Shown: positions 21,629 to 35,055 of the stretch, one piece after another
Layout of the letters: every line of letters starts with the position of its first letter
Numbering within the stretch: the first letter of the stretch is position 1
From: Coptis chinensis
Taxonomy: Eukaryota; Streptophyta; Magnoliopsida; Ranunculales; Ranunculaceae
NCBI GenBank assembly: GCA_015680905.1
Contig: CM027378.1
Coordinates: 78,707,501 to 78,771,500 of the forward strand
DNA length: 64,000 bases
Direction: 5' to 3'
The notes under the pieces: model-generated
The model's database searches: none
What the model saw: the letters and a program-made list of their open reading frames with translations, nothing else
Told to the model about the DNA's origin: nothing
Made by a program: the position numbers and the translations under genes

Positions 21629-22295
21629 TTCTATTTAGTATCTTTTTCCCTTTTTGTTGGTACCTGCTGTGTTGGTGTAAGAGAAGAGGGATTTGAATGG
21701 AGATTTAAAGGAAAGAATGGAGGATGCAGACAAGAAAAGCTTCCAAGAGATTCCCACCAAAGTGGTGCATGGGATCAGCTTTAAAAAGTATTTTAAGGTG
21801 CTTTATTGTCTAATTCCCCTGTTTCCACTACACTGAGTTTTCAAATGTTTTAATGCTAAATTAAGAGGGAATAATATGTCCTATGCTTTGAAAAACATAT
21901 AACTGAATTCATTGCTACCATTCGATATGAGATGATATCATCGCTACTATTTGATGAAGAAGAGCATAACACGTAAAATGCTATCTAATGTCTCATATGG
22001 AGGCTTAAAAATCTGACAAATTTATAATTTGGATACAGTTGTCTTCCTAAATGTATGGAAAGACACTTGATATACATACCTTATTTGCCCATAAAATTTA
22101 GTATGTTGGACTTTTTGTATGTGGGCGTGTGGGTCAAATGAGATATTGCCATGTGTTACAAAATTCTAATCAAGGCTAAGTAGAGTCTAGGAGATTTAGT
22201 TATCTAATTCCTATAATTTAGGTAATTTAGGAAAGGTTAGTGAAAAAATGGCAATTATAATGGGTAATCTTGGACAACTATGTTTGTTTGTTGGC
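21629..22295 (-). promoter_or_regulatory. CPS1 upstream region
   Basis: This is the 5' flank of CPS1, collinear with 32066-32700 upstream of CPS2. A weak TATA-like TTTAAAT (minus strand, 21703-21709) lies about 75 bp before the ATG. The matching place upstream of CPS2 reads TTTGAAT, and CPS3 lacks it through deletion. Homology to the other units stops near 22263, where the duplicated NAA20 segment begins. No other gene is seen. Confidence 0.4.
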
Positions 22296-24015
22296 AACTA
22301 TGTGATCTATATAGTATTACTGGTTTTCTTCCCCCACTAACCCCCATTCATCCCACCAACCAAAGAACATTTGTAAATGCGCAGACACCTTAGTGTAAAT
22401 ACAAGGTTTAATTGTTCCTGAAATAATGTGGGAATGTGCGTGTGAGTGTGCGTGTACGTGTGTTGGGAGGAGGGGGGGTTTCATCCCTAACTAACCGTTT
22501 TTTTTTCCCAGTAAAATTCACTATATATTCATTGACATACCACTATACCAGTCTTAAATTTTTTTGAAAAGGTCTGTTTCTCTTCAAATGGACAAATTTT
22601 TGTACCACAGTGATTTGAAGAATTCTACATGTAACCTACATAATCAACAATCAGGAAAGCCAGATCCATTTATAGAAAATATAGCATGAATCTAGTGGTT
22701 CCATCTCTCTCTGGCCTCCCCCAAAGTCACACCCACACACTCCTTGGTGTCAATACATTGTTTAATAGGTCTTGCAACATAACATAGGCTTATGCATCCG
22801 TTTAACAGTATGTGAATTGTAGAGAAGGTTCCTCCTCCGTTATTGGTAATGTTTTTCATAGTATGTAATGCTTACAACAAGCTAACTAATATAAGGCGAT
22901 GATATTGATCTCATCTTTTTCCATACACAGCTTGGCTACGTAATCTATAGACGTGTACTTCGTTATTACTCCGGGGAGGAGGATGGGCTAGGTAACTACC
23001 AGGCCCTCCATATTAAGTATTCGGAGTTTTTGTTTCACCATCATGGGCTCATTCATTTACTTTTGTTTTGTAGACATGAGAAAAGCGTTATCAATGGATG
23101 TTGAGAAGAAGTCCATTGCCCCTCTCAAAAGACCAATTACTCCTGATGAACTGGAATATGACTAAGTAAGGGTTTGTCAGACATTTCTGATAATTGCCTT
23201 TCAGAATACCATCTATTGTGGAAAAGAGCGAGTTGTGCATTGTCTTCTATTTTGTAATTTGTACTCAAGATTGCATTTTGTTGACTTCTCTTTGGTACTA
23301 CAGATTGCATCTATGTGATAAACTTTTGGTGATTTAGGTACATTGGAAGTATTGGATGATCAGTGAGGATATTACTTGCGACTCCACTTTCCAAAATCAA
23401 ATACATTATGAACTCATAAACCATATTCAGACACTTGATTGGAAGTCAGTTCTGGGGACACTTCTACTGAAATCTTGGTATAGAAAACTAACAAAGTCCA
23501 GTGAGACATTGATGTCCGACGTAGAAGACTAAAGAAGTTGCATCATGTCCCTTGTTATGGAGTTTGTCCTTTTGATGGGCAGACTTCGTGTCATTTCCCC
23601 AAAGGGTGGTTGAATGTGAATAACTTTTACTTTACTCCACTTGGAAATTTTTTACGGACCATGTATGTGAACTGCGAAGAGCCACACAAACCATCTCGAG
23701 CTTGATCCATCGTACGCTGTAAAACACTTAACATGGTGTATGTTCACTTTCACCTTATATGAAACTAATTGTCTTTAGTTATGATCTGCATATTCAAAGT
23801 TTAAAGGCGTTTCGGGGACAGTTTTACTTTAACATCTCACTAAACTTTTGGTTACTCTCAAAATCGGAAACCATCACCAATATCCATCGGTATTAAATTT
23901 AAGCTATATAAATTCTAAGAGTAATCTCTGTTAAGATAATTGATCAGAATTGGATGATAGTTGCATCACAAAGAATCATCAGAAAAAAAGGGCTAGTCAG
24001 AAGAGGGCGAGAAAT
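22296..24015 (+). pseudogene. NAA20: Duplicated NAA20 3' end (part of intron 4, exons 5-6 and 3' flank)
   Basis: The segment is collinear with 10577-13140. Exon 5 is 22931-22991 and exon 6 is 23074-23165, both full length with intact splice sites and the same stop, and one synonymous change (gtc to gcc apart, a Val-to-Ala change in KKSIAPL). Exons 1-4 and the promoter are missing, so it cannot make the enzyme. The intron here lacks the retroelement fragment found at 10767-11632. It lies between CPS1 and CPS2 and marks a breakpoint of the segmental duplication. Confidence 0.9.
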
Positions 24016-24097
24016 ACAATTATCTTTTTTATTGCAGGACAAACCTGTTTTTTTTTATAAAGTATAAAGAATCATCTCTGTTTTTTTATTGCTGGAC

Positions 24098-25679
24098 TAT
24101 TGTTCTATAAAGTATACAATAATCACTATTCAATTATGTCCCCAACAAGGTTCTACTACTAGCTTGAATTTGTATCTATCTCCTCTTTCTGAACCGAATA
24201 TTAGCCATTGGAATCTATTTATTCGATGACTATTATGCAGACATACTCACATACCTAACAAGCTAATAGTCAACCTAACTATCTCTGTTTTCAATGATTT
24301 TTTTTTTTTTGTCCGAATAGAGATATTATTGATTATGATGGTTTCCTGGTATCCACGTAACCACGTTTTATGACAACCTGAAACTAACCGAATTGTAGAT
24401 ATATTGTTTGAACCTATCATATCATAAGTCCTTTATCGCTTCACCACTACCTTCTCCTTAATAAAATGTTCGTTGTTCTACTTTTTATAGCAAAAAAATA
24501 AAAATCAAATCAAAAGTAGAGATGGAATCAAATCTCACTTACTCAGTCCATGTTCGATCACTAAGTTTGACACTCGTTTCAAATCATAACCAGCTAAACC
24601 GAGCCTTAGTAATTTTGATTTTTAATATTAATTTATAGAAACCATAACACAATGTCTTCCCTGTTAGTTCGCTATATGCGAAAATAAGAGAGGAGAACAA
24701 TCTTGAAGCTGGAGTAATAGTGCCACAACATTTTCCTTCTAAATTAGTGTGGAAAAAAACTAAACCCTAAAAAATCAAGTTCTTCATATGGCGTGCCATC
24801 TTAAATCGGATTTTGACAATTGATAACCTAGAAAGACCAGGGATGAGTATTCCAAACTTATGTGTAATGTGTCAAATCGAAGAGGAGACTATTATGCATC
24901 TATTCACGGAATGGCGATGTGGCCAAACAAGTTTGGAATGACTTAACAGTGGGGATAGTCACTTTTAACTCATCAGCGCCTACTTTTCTAGAGCTAAAAG
25001 ATGTGCTTTTTCTATGGCCGAAACCTATTGTCACTAATTTTGAGAGAAGGGTATGAGAAGTGTTGTCGTAGGCGACTATGTGGTGTCTATGGAGAGCTAG
25101 AAATGACCTGATTTTTCACAACAAGTCTGCAACGGTGGAAAATATTATAATTACTATTAAGGTGTGCATATGGTTTTGGATTTCTAATACTCCAGAGTCC
25201 AGAGAGAAGTGGCAGAAGATTCGAGGAGCTGATTACAAACTGGGCAAAAGACAACACAATATGAGCTTAAGTTACTTTGTATTATTGTATTTGGCTATCC
25301 TGCTGAATGAGAGGACCTCCCTCTTTTGAGCTGGAGAAACAATATCTTGATTGATTTTAATAAAATTCTTTATCAATCAAAAAATGAAACCATAAAAATA
25401 GGGGCCTAAAAAAAAGTCGTCTATTAACTCCAGAACCTATGACAAAACAAAGCCCAAAGTATAGAATAGGTCCATGGTCCATGGTCCATGCCCAAGTTTA
25501 GGCACATCATCATTTATTGATTTTATTCTCAACACCGACCAAATGGAACTCTATATGAATAATATGACAATATCCATTCCTCACTGACAACTAAAAGCCA
25601 AATTTTGGAAATGTTCAAATGAGAATCTGTTGAAATAAAGAGCAGTGTCAGATGATAGGATAAATGAAATTTGATGTAC
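24098..25679. other. CPS2 intron-13 remnant without exon 14
   Basis: This is collinear with CPS1 intron 13 from 14455 to 16053, including the T run and the LINE relic (24795-25375). The part of the CPS1 locus with exon 14 and the foldback element is absent: NAA20 flank joins intron 13 directly at about 24020-24098. No coding exon remains. Confidence 0.7.
24795..25375 (+). mobile_element. Decayed L1-type LINE 3' fragment, second unit
   Basis: This is the copy of the relic at 15185-15735. The block WRARNDLIFHNKS with IKVCIWFWISNTPESREKW is better preserved here than in the first unit (open 25078-25329), but the zinc-binding part upstream is broken. It ends in TTTTAATAAAATTC. Confidence 0.65.
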
Positions 25680-26553
25680 CTTTCGTTTGCAAATACCACC
25701 AAATTGGTAGCAGACTCTGTTGGTTAGGTGGACGAGATGTTTGTATTGAGGATGAGACAAAAGCTCTTCCGACTGGGAATGACCACCACAAGAGATTATT
25801 ATGCTCACCAATGCCTCTGCTATCACTTGGTGTGGCTTGTCATTTTCTTCTTCCCATGTCAGCAACCATGTCTCAAACTGCCAAATCAAGTCAAACAACA
25901 CTAAATTATAACCACTGATGTTTTAATTACTCCACTATATCTAGGTGGAATATGTAATTTTTGAAACATTAAACAAGTATATGGTGTTCCTGCAATTTTA
26001 TTACAATACCTCCTACTGTAATTATGAGAAGTCCATAGTTCAAATTTGGTATTCGTATGAATTGTAAAGACTAATAGCCAAGTGGTACAAATGTCAGTCT
26101 GTTTGGCTTCTGAAAAAGTCAGCAGAAATTTGTATGATCTTTTTGCTACTTCTTATTGAAAATTTTTGGTTTGTGAAAAACACAATGTTACGTGATAAAA
26201 AATAACTCGTTCAAAATTTCGATGATAACCAAAAAATATATCACACATTCACTCTATAAACACTAACAAGCCAAAAATGTTGACATGCTGATCATATCAA
26301 AACGTTATGTAGATTCCTCAAAACTGGGCAGATCGATATCAAGATTTATTTGATATTTCACTGCCATTTTGTATTAAAAGAAAAAGACAAAAAAAAAAAA
26401 AAAACTCGATTGGGATATCAATGCAAGTATTTAGATTGAAACTGATTAGCAAAAAAAAAAAAGTATTTGGATTGATACTCACGGATTTTTGTAGAGCTTT
26501 GTGCACATCATTTCCATTAGTCTTAAGTGCGTCGACAGAAATGTTGTCGAGGG

Positions 26554-26966
26554 CATAGTACAAAATATCCAGATATATCGCGATATTTGGAGATATCTAT
26601 CTAGATTTCAGAAAAAGATATATAAATATCACGATATATTAAGAGATATATACGACTGCAAATATCGGCGATATTTTGACGATATTTATAATATTTGTGA
26701 TATTTTGCGATATTTAGCAATATTTTGTGTATATAACAATTTTATTTAATATTTACCATTATATTTTAAATAAATATAAATAATGTATCATGATATATCA
26801 AGAAATATCTACAATATCTACGATATTTGTCGATATTTTAGATATATCAACGATATTTGTATGTGAAACAATGTCAAATATCCCCAAAGAGAGGGATATA
26901 TATCCACGATACATATCCAGAAATTGAGTATCGATAAATACCCATATCCTGATATTTTGTACTATG
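26554..26966. mobile_element. hAT-type MITE in CPS2 exon 12, made of GATATAT/ATATC words
   Basis: Inverted ends CATAGTACAAAATATC are flanked by the 8-bp direct repeat gtcgaggg (26546-26553 and 26967-26974), the hAT duplication length. The 413-bp interior is densely filled with short palindrome-like words (gatatatc, cgatattt, gatatt) in both directions. CPS1 and CPS3 have the uninterrupted site (gttgaggg) in exon 12. No coding capacity is real; open frames across it are by-products of the simple composition. Confidence 0.9.
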
Positions 26967-28140
26967 GTCGAGGGTTCGATTAGAATGTGGACAAGTCTGT
27001 TTGCTGTATTACTCGAACTCCGGTTCAAGTTCCTATAGAAGAAATATAATTGGAATTTTCTCAAGGGATAGTGGGACAAAACTGCCATCAATGTTGGGAC
27101 AAATTCATACACATCAGAGAGACGTCCTAGAATATATATGACAAGAAGAATAAAATCAATTGTCACGTACTTTACTTTTGGTACACCACTCTATAAAGAG
27201 AGAGAATTATCTCATGTTTTGTAGTGTCTATGTCCCATCCCATGTTTATTTAAGGAAAATGATAAAGGGAAAGACCTTGTGATAAGGATGTGAGACTTTG
27301 CGCTTTTATAAACCAGTAGCAATTCGAATAGATATAAAAAGTACAAAAAAAAAAGAAAAATGTTACAAATGGTAATGGATAACAATATAATGATTGTTAA
27401 TTCTAATGCATATGTATTTAGGAGAATCATTTTTGCTATTCACAAAGAACTTGCAGTGCAATTTGTAGTGCACTTGTCTGTTCCTAGTTTTGTAGATTAT
27501 GTTTTTGATATTAAGTAAAATATATTTTTGTTAAAAATATTAAAAAAAAAAGAAATAGACCCGTTGAACATAAAATATACTGCATAGGAAGAAAAAAAAA
27601 TGATTACAAATACACGAGGTGAGGTGAATTAAAAATGAAGCTAAAACCTAATAGTTAAATGCATAAAGTAGTTATGCTATTTTATTGTTATTGTTATTTG
27701 TATTTTCAATCTAAGTCCTTTGATCAATCTTTTCTTAAAATAGTTTTGCAAAATAAAAATAAAAATTGAAGAAGAGAAATTCTTCAGAGAGGTAGTCCTG
27801 ATAGCCTTCTATTTGAGGGTTTGCATCTCGCCATTAGATCTGGGTTGTACCTCTCGAAAAGAATAATTCATTTGACTCAGTCGTCGATATAATGAATAAA
27901 TTCATATTAGTTTTCCTTCTAAGAGTTTCTTGTCTAAGGAAAAGCAAAAAGTAGTTTTGTGATAATAATGTATTTTTAAAATAATTCGTGAAAATATTTG
28001 TGTACATTATAATAATATATTAATGTGAATTGATAAATTAAATAAGTTAAAAATTTTACCTTGAACTATGACCATTAATAATGGTGTAACTAACGCTGTT
28101 GTTGATAAATTCATCGACAAAGGCAGTTCTTTGCTCCTTA

Positions 28141-28713
28141 GGGCATCTCCAATGGGGGGTATAAACCGTATAGAGTGGAAATTTTACACCCCAAATATAA
28201 AAAAACTCTCTCCAATGGGGGTGCTATACTGTATGTAATAGTGTATTAGCTAATAGAGAGGGTGGGGAATTCCCCCTCTCGCTATTAGTTAATAAAAAGC
28301 CCGGACGTCACTTAAAAATAACGTCTGTTTAACTTAAAAACTCGGACGTCACTTCAACACACGTTTGAAGCTTTATTTTTCTGTTTGCGACGGTCTAAGT
28401 CCGTCACTCAGTGATTTAAAACTGTTAAAAATACGGACGTTGCTTTGAATGACGTTTGAAAGTGGACCACTATTTGTTTTAAGCTTTTGCGATGGACCAA
28501 ATCCGTTATTTTACATTATTTTGAATGGGCTGTGACAGTTTAAGTCCGTTGCTATCTATTTTTACACATTTGCCTCCACCTACCATTGGAATAGCCACAA
28601 ATAGTAAATATACAGTTTATGTATTTGGGATTTCTCTAGAGTGTATAATCCTAATGGCGCCTATGTGGAGCCTATGTGGAGGTGGATTTTTCCACTCTCC
28701 ATTGGAGATGCCC
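28141..28713. mobile_element. PIF/Harbinger-type (Tourist-like) MITE in CPS2 exon 11
   Basis: Terminal inverted repeats GGGCATCTCCAATGG are flanked by TTA on both sides (28138-28140 and 28714-28716), the 3-bp duplication of PIF/Harbinger elements. The body is 573 bp with no transposase; it repeats the terminal word near 28209 (ctctccaatgggggt) and carries scattered CpG-containing gacgt words. The same exon in CPS1 and CPS3 is uninterrupted at this place (ctccttagaatt). Confidence 0.92.
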
Positions 28714-31700
28714 TTAGAATTATTTTTAAAATGAGCAAAAATTGCATCCACATGAGCAATGTAGTTTTGGTCCATGCCAAACGCTCTGTTGATCTTTCTG
28801 GCTCAAATATGCTCGCTGCTGCGACAAAATATGTCCTCAGAAGTGTTGTGTAGGTTATGCTAAAGTCTCCTGGGTTACAGTCATTGTGCCACCTGTATAT
28901 GTGCACTTAAGTCATTGTCTTTTCCTCCTTTAAAAAAAAAATAGAAAAAGAAAAATCAATTTTTCACTTACTTTTGAATTTTATCCCATTCATCTTGATG
29001 GACAATTTGACATTTGTTGAAGTCCAACTTTGCAAATTCTAGATATGTATCGTTGTTGACATACGACATCCTACGAGAAGGAAACATGGTTATTATTTCA
29101 ATTGAAAACTCAATTTCTTTGGGATGAGAAATCTAACTTTTTTAGATGTGAAAACCCGAGTACACTAATGTCTGTTTTAACATAAAATTGTCGAAAACAA
29201 AACCATTGTATAGATTTGTAACAAATCCACTCACCAACCAAAAGATACGAAAACAACAAACAATATAAATTTCAATTCCCACAAGTTTTTTTTATTTCTA
29301 TAAGAAAAAGATTTTAAGTGTAAATGAATAAGAACCTGTAAAGTGTTTTTCCTATCCAAACGTCGTCTTTCCCACCATATTGTTCCAAATAAAATCTCGC
29401 TTCTATGCGCGGTAAGCTAGCATACCATGGAATATCAAGGGCATATCCGACCTAAATAGTAAGGCAAAGTAATTATTATTTTTGTATTAATGAGAAATTA
29501 AATATTCGAGCAAACATTAGATTTCGGTTTTAATTATGTATCCTCAATATACCTCTCCTAGCAAATCCTTTGTTATGATCCACTTATCAAGAAGTTGATT
29601 AGATGCTTGTTTTTCGCGAAGAAATTTATATGCAAACTTCTTGGCTTCTTGGAGAATAGTCTCTCCAGGGAACAATGCTTGAGCTGCCCTATAAAGATTG
29701 AATAGTCCGGTAACAGCCTGATTTGACTGTCAGGCAAAGCAAAAGAACTCACCACCTTTCTCAAAATGTCGAAATACATCTGGGGAAACATCGTGCCCAT
29801 GTAATCTTAAGAGCCTGAAACCCATTGCTGTGTCATCGATGTCACGAACACTTGAATTTCTAGCCCAAGCAATTCCATCTTCTGTCCAATATCTGGGCAT
29901 TACTTTTGAAGGTCATTTTACCATAAAAAATAAGGTGGCCTAACCGAGTTTGTTTGTTATGTACAAACATAATTGCCATTACTCTATATCTGTATTAGCA
30001 ATTTAGCATTACCTAGATAAGTAGTTGACACATTCTTCGATTTTAGCCTTAAAGTATCTTGACACTCCAAGACGTTCCAAGCGATCAACGGACCAAATAT
30101 GTTCAAATAAATCGACTGGATAGACATTTGGGGCTGAAGAAAACAAAAATATTAGAAGATTGTATATCAAAGAAATGTATTTCGTGTTGTACTCCATAAG
30201 CACACACTTTAATGAGAAAAAAATGCAGTGTTTACCTCCACCATTGAATTTTTCAACAGGTTTCTTAAGATATTGCAGACATTTTTCATCTTTAATGTTC
30301 ATGAGCGCAAATGTAGTTGATGTTGGTGAAAACAAGAATGATCCACCTACACTCTGCAATTTTATAAGCTTTTCCCAATCCAATCCTTCCATTCCTTCCA
30401 GATTATGGAGTAGTGTGGTTGGCACTATATGGACCATATCCATTGGAATCCTGCATTCACATATACAATAATCACATCAAATATAGGCAAGTCCCTTTAG
30501 TTGGAATACTGATAAAATATTTAGGAACTTACTTTGTTAGCTTTAGTTTTCTTTGGGCATATACATTTTGTACGGCTGGAGAATCATCAGGAATTTCCAG
30601 GTCTAATTTTCGAGCAATTTCGACTAGAGAAGGAAATGCAACTTCAAAGCATATTGGCATGTGTTATGCATTCTCATCTCCGAGTTTATTCATGTTTTCA
30701 TTAAGAAAAGACAATCCTACAATGGCAAAGTGAATGTAAAATTTAGCATTATGTCATTGGAAAAATTAAGAAATTGTAATTTTTATGTAGCTAAGAATGG
30801 CAACTGTTTTTAGACCTCTTTCACGTCTTTCAGGATGGAGATTCCATTTCTTCAACGCAACTACACAACCCAATGTGTTGAGGATCCGATCATGAGCTGT
30901 GAAGATAGATTTTTTGCCCCAAGAACCATCAGCCAGTTGATTGTTAATGATCCATTGGATGCTTGAAGGAAATTGAGGGTCACCATTGCCATGAATATCT
31001 TCAACTAGAGCAACCCAGGCAGTATCATAGGCAGAGATGCTTATTTCTCCATCTCCCATAGAAGCCAACATGGATTTTATTGTTTCAATCCATTCTGTTA
31101 ACTTGTTCAACTCTTGAACCTTCAATTAGTGTTATTTAAACATCAAACTCAGCCTTACTTGAGGAATGTATACATATGCTAAGGAACGGAAAATTAGAAT
31201 CAAAACCAACCTTAAGAACTTCCCTTTCTTCACTATCTTGATTGGTAATATCTTGCTATTTACTAAGCGTCGTACTTTGCTCTAAAACTGCTTTGACTAC
31301 TGCCCAAAAAATGATTATTATATTAGCACAAGTGTCTATTTATGTGTATTGCTTACAACGCCAACTTTAGTAATCCCATTACCTTGAGGGCCTTGTTTAG
31401 ATGTTGCGCTACATCTGGAACAAAAAAGACGTTTATCCTTAGCACCAATCGACCAAATACCTATCACAACGAAATTCCCCAAGAAGGCAAACTTTCAATG
31501 TTTATTCACTCATAAGAACAAATGGTGCTCAACAGAAGAACAAGAATAGGAACAAATTAGAACAAGAAAGTTGGTTTTAGACGATATGCAGAGGAGTTAG
31601 TCATATAGTACCATTTATTCACATTTGCTATATATAGAATCATATTTCTACATTAAACAACAAAAGTAACACACATTCTAATAAAAATACAAAACTCTGT

Positions 31701-32065
31701 GTTTCTGTGAGGATTCCATCCAAAGTCTCTGTGTTTTTCATGTTCAAACAATGAAATGAACGAAAATAAAAAAGTAGAAAAAATAATCATCTATCATATT
31801 CATAAACAAGAAAACAGACTAATGTAAAATCATATTATCAGCAAGAATTCATAAACAAACTTAACAAAAATAATGCTCTTAAAATATCTTTCAGAGGTCT
31901 TGGCTAATTCTTAATAAAGTTGCACATGGTTCAATTAGAAAACTAAAACTTACCATATGAAAAAAGTGGTAGAGGATCAGGTGTTGGAAAAGATGCAAAC
32001 GATGGTGACAGTAATAGGCTAGAAACTCTAGGATTGAGGCAGAGAGGAGTGGTTAGAGAACACAT

Positions 32066-33517
32066 TTCTGTTTAGTATCTTTTCCCCTTTTTGTTGGTAC
32101 CTGCTGTTTGTTGGTGTAAGAGAAGAGGGATTTGAATGGAGATTCAAAGGAAAGAATGGAGGATGCAGACAAGAAAAGCTTCCAAGAGATTCCCACCAAA
32201 GTGGTGCATGGGATCAACTTTAAAACATATTTTAAGGTGCTTTATTGTCTAATTCCCCTGTTTCCACTACACTGAGTTTTCAAATGTTTTAATGTTAAAT
32301 TAAGAGGGAATAATATGTCCTATACTTGGAAAAACATATAACTGAATTCACCGCTACCATTCGATATGAGATGATATCATCGCTACCATTTGATGAAGAA
32401 GAGCATAACACGTAAAATGCTATCTAATATCTCATATGGAGGCTTAAAAATCTGACAAAATTATAATTTGGATACAGTTGTCTTCCTAAATGTATGGAAA
32501 GACACTTGGTATACATACGTATCTACCCAGAAAATTTAGTATGTTGGACTTTTTGTATGTGGCATGTGGGTCAAATGAGATATTGCCATGTGTTACAAGA
32601 TTCTAATAAAGGCTAAGTAAAGTCTAGGAGATTTAGTTATCCGATTCCTATAATTTAGGAAAGGTTAGTGAAAAAATGGCAATTATAATTGCCAATCAAA
32701 ACTTACTCAATTAAGGTAATTTAATTCTTCTAAAACCTCCATTCTTCTTCCATCTTTCCTTTTTGATAGAAATTAAATTTCAAAAGACTATAAGTAATTT
32801 AAATGGCTTAAAATAAAAGTAAATCTCCAAACAACCAATTTGATGATTCTATTCAAGAGTAATTCTCACTTTTGACAAACTAATGAAGTTTGAAAATTGT
32901 TTGAATTTTAGCATTCAAAGCTAATAGAATCACACACAGAGAAATCTTTGTTGTTTTATTTTTTCATAATTATTTTTATTCATTTTTCCCTCTCTATATC
33001 CTAGAGTATATCCTAAAACTCTATATCTCCTAAAATTATTTTTATTCATTTTAAAGCCAAAACTCTAGTTTAGCTATAATTAATTTATGTGGACATGTGG
33101 CAAATTCTTATTGGACCCACATGCCCACATACAAAAAGACCAACATACTAAATTTTCTGGTATCTGCCCATATTTAGATAGATTATCTGTTGTATAATAT
33201 GAGTTAAAAATTCGTAAAAGTTATAGACTATACGGACCTACTTTTTAGACCTATTAATGGGACTCACTATTTGGATAATGTTGGTTTGCATTGCAATACA
33301 CATGGACACGTATCTCTATGTAAATCAATGATTATGACTTTTGATATATCAGTAGGCCCAAATAGTAGATCAAATAAGTGGGTCGGTCTATCATTATTGT
33401 GATCTTTATGTGCATTAGATAATTCATATTTAGTTAATCAATTAACACAATAATAAGTGCATGCAAAATACCTGGTGGATAATGGAATATATATACTTGT
33501 GCTGTTTTAATACTCGT
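32066..33517. other. CPS2 upstream region and unit 2/unit 3 junction
   Basis: Sequence to about 32650 matches the CPS1 upstream flank; to about 33215 it also matches the CPS3 upstream flank (48541-49047). From 33216 to 33517 is a segment not seen elsewhere in the window. At about 33518 the third unit begins inside CPS intron 13. No gene is supported. Confidence 0.5.
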
Positions 33518-33939
33518 TTTATGACAACCTGAAACTAACCGAATTGTAGATATATTGATTGAATATATCATAAGTCCTTTATCGCTTCACTACTACCTTC
33601 TCTTTAATAAAATGTTCATTGTTCTACTTTTTATATCAAAAAAATAAAAATCAAATCAAAAGTAGAAATGGAATAAAATCTCACTTACTCAGTCCATGTT
33701 CGATCACTAAGTTTGACACTCGTTTCAAATCATAACCAGCTAAACCGAGCCTTAGTAATTTTGATTTTTAATATTAATTTATAGAAACCATAACACAATG
33801 TCTTCCCTGTTAGTTCTCTATATGCGAAAATCAGAGAGTAGAACAATCTTGAAGCTGGAGTAATAGTGCCACAACATTTTCCTTTTAAATTAGTGTGGAA
33901 AAAACTATACCCGAAAAAATCCAGTTCTGCATATGGTGT

Positions 33940-34525
33940 GCCATCTTAAATTGGATTTTGACAGTTGATAACCTAGAAAGACCAGGGATGAGTATTCCAA
34001 ACTTCTGTGTAATGTGTCAAATCGAAGAGGAGACTATTATGCATCTATTCATGCAATGACGATGTGGCCAAACAAGTTTGGAAATACTGAACAGTGGGGA
34101 TAGTCACTTTTAACTCATCGGCGCCTACTTTTCTAGAGCTAAAAGATGTGCTTTTTCTATGGCCGAAACCTATTGTCACTAATTTTGGGAGAAGGGTATG
34201 GGAAGTGTTGTCGTATGCGACTATGTGGTGTCTATGGACAGGCTAGAAATGACCTAATTTTTCATAACAAGTCTACAATGGTGGAAAATATTATAATTAC
34301 TATTAAGGTGTGCATATGGTTTTGGATTTCTAATACTCCAGAGTCCAGAGAGAAGCGGCAAAAGATTTGAGGAGTTGATTACAAACTGGGCTAAAGCCTA
34401 AAGGCAACACAATATGAGCTTAAGTTACTTTGTATTATTGTATTTGGCTATCTTGCTGAATGAGAGGACCTCCCTCTTTTGAGCTGAAGAAACAATATCT
34501 TGATTGATTTTAATAAAATTCTTTA
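33940..34525 (+). mobile_element. Decayed L1-type LINE 3' fragment, third unit
   Basis: The third copy of the intron-13 LINE relic, with RNDLIFHNKSTMVENIIITIKV-like text (split here for length: RNDLIFHNKS, then IKVCIWFWI) and an AATAAAATTC tail. The frame is broken as in the other copies. Confidence 0.6.
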
Positions 34526-35055
34526 TCAATCAAAAATAGAAATCACAAAAATAGGGGCCTAAAAAAAAGTCGTCTGTTAACTCCAAAACCTATGACAAAA
34601 CAAAGTCCAAAGTATAGAATAGGTCCATGCTCCATGCCCAAGTTTAGGCACATCATCATTTATTGATTTTATTCTCAACACCGACCAAATGGTACTCTAT
34701 ATGAATAATATGACAATATCCATTCCTCACTGACAACTAAGAGCCAAATTTTAGAAATGTTCAAATGAGAATCTGTTGAAATAAAGAGCAGTGTCTGATG
34801 ATAGGATAAGTGAAATTTGATGTACCGTTCATTTGCAAATACCACCAAATTGGTAGCAGACTCTGTTGGTTAGGTGGACGAGATGTTTGTATTGAGGATG
34901 AGACAAAAGCTCTTCCGACTGGGAATGACCACCACAAGAGATTATTATGCTCACCAATACCTCTGCTATCACTTGGTGTAGCTTGTCATTTTCTTCTTCC
35001 CATGTCAGCAACCATGTCTCAAACTGCCAAATCAAGTCAAACAACACTAAATTAT

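Larger units (their letters stand above)
25680..32065 (-). pseudogene. CPS2, ent-CPS-like pseudogene
   Basis: A second class II diterpene synthase copy with 13 of the 14 exons in place: 32065-31950, 31414-31383, 31299-31211, 31119-30816, 30716-30533, 30450-30236, 30133-30013, 29892-29553, 29451-29336, 29070-28972, 28892-28060, 27032-26483 and 25877-25680. Exon 14 is absent. In-frame stops lie in exon 3 (31256-31258, Trp to stop), exon 5 (30664-30666, Glu to stop) and exon 8 (29730-29732, Gly to stop). A Harbinger-type MITE splits exon 11 and a hAT-type MITE splits exon 12. The DIDD motif and the LLH and PN residues survive, so decay is fairly recent. Most splice sites are intact. The N terminus reads MCSLTTPLCLN instead of MSSSTTPLCLN. 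Confidence 0.93.

Noticed and set aside
24098-25679. Hidden exon 14 for CPS2
   Set aside because: I looked for the MDHHISEVLFNRVV end on the minus strand and did not find it; NAA20 flank joins intron 13 directly.
26501-27166. Open frames rich in Tyr, Ile and Asp
   Set aside because: They arise from the gatat/atatc composition of the hAT-type MITE joined to CPS2 exon 12 sequence.
28525-28734. 69-codon open frame within CPS2 exon 11
   Set aside because: It lies inside the Harbinger-type MITE, which is non-coding.
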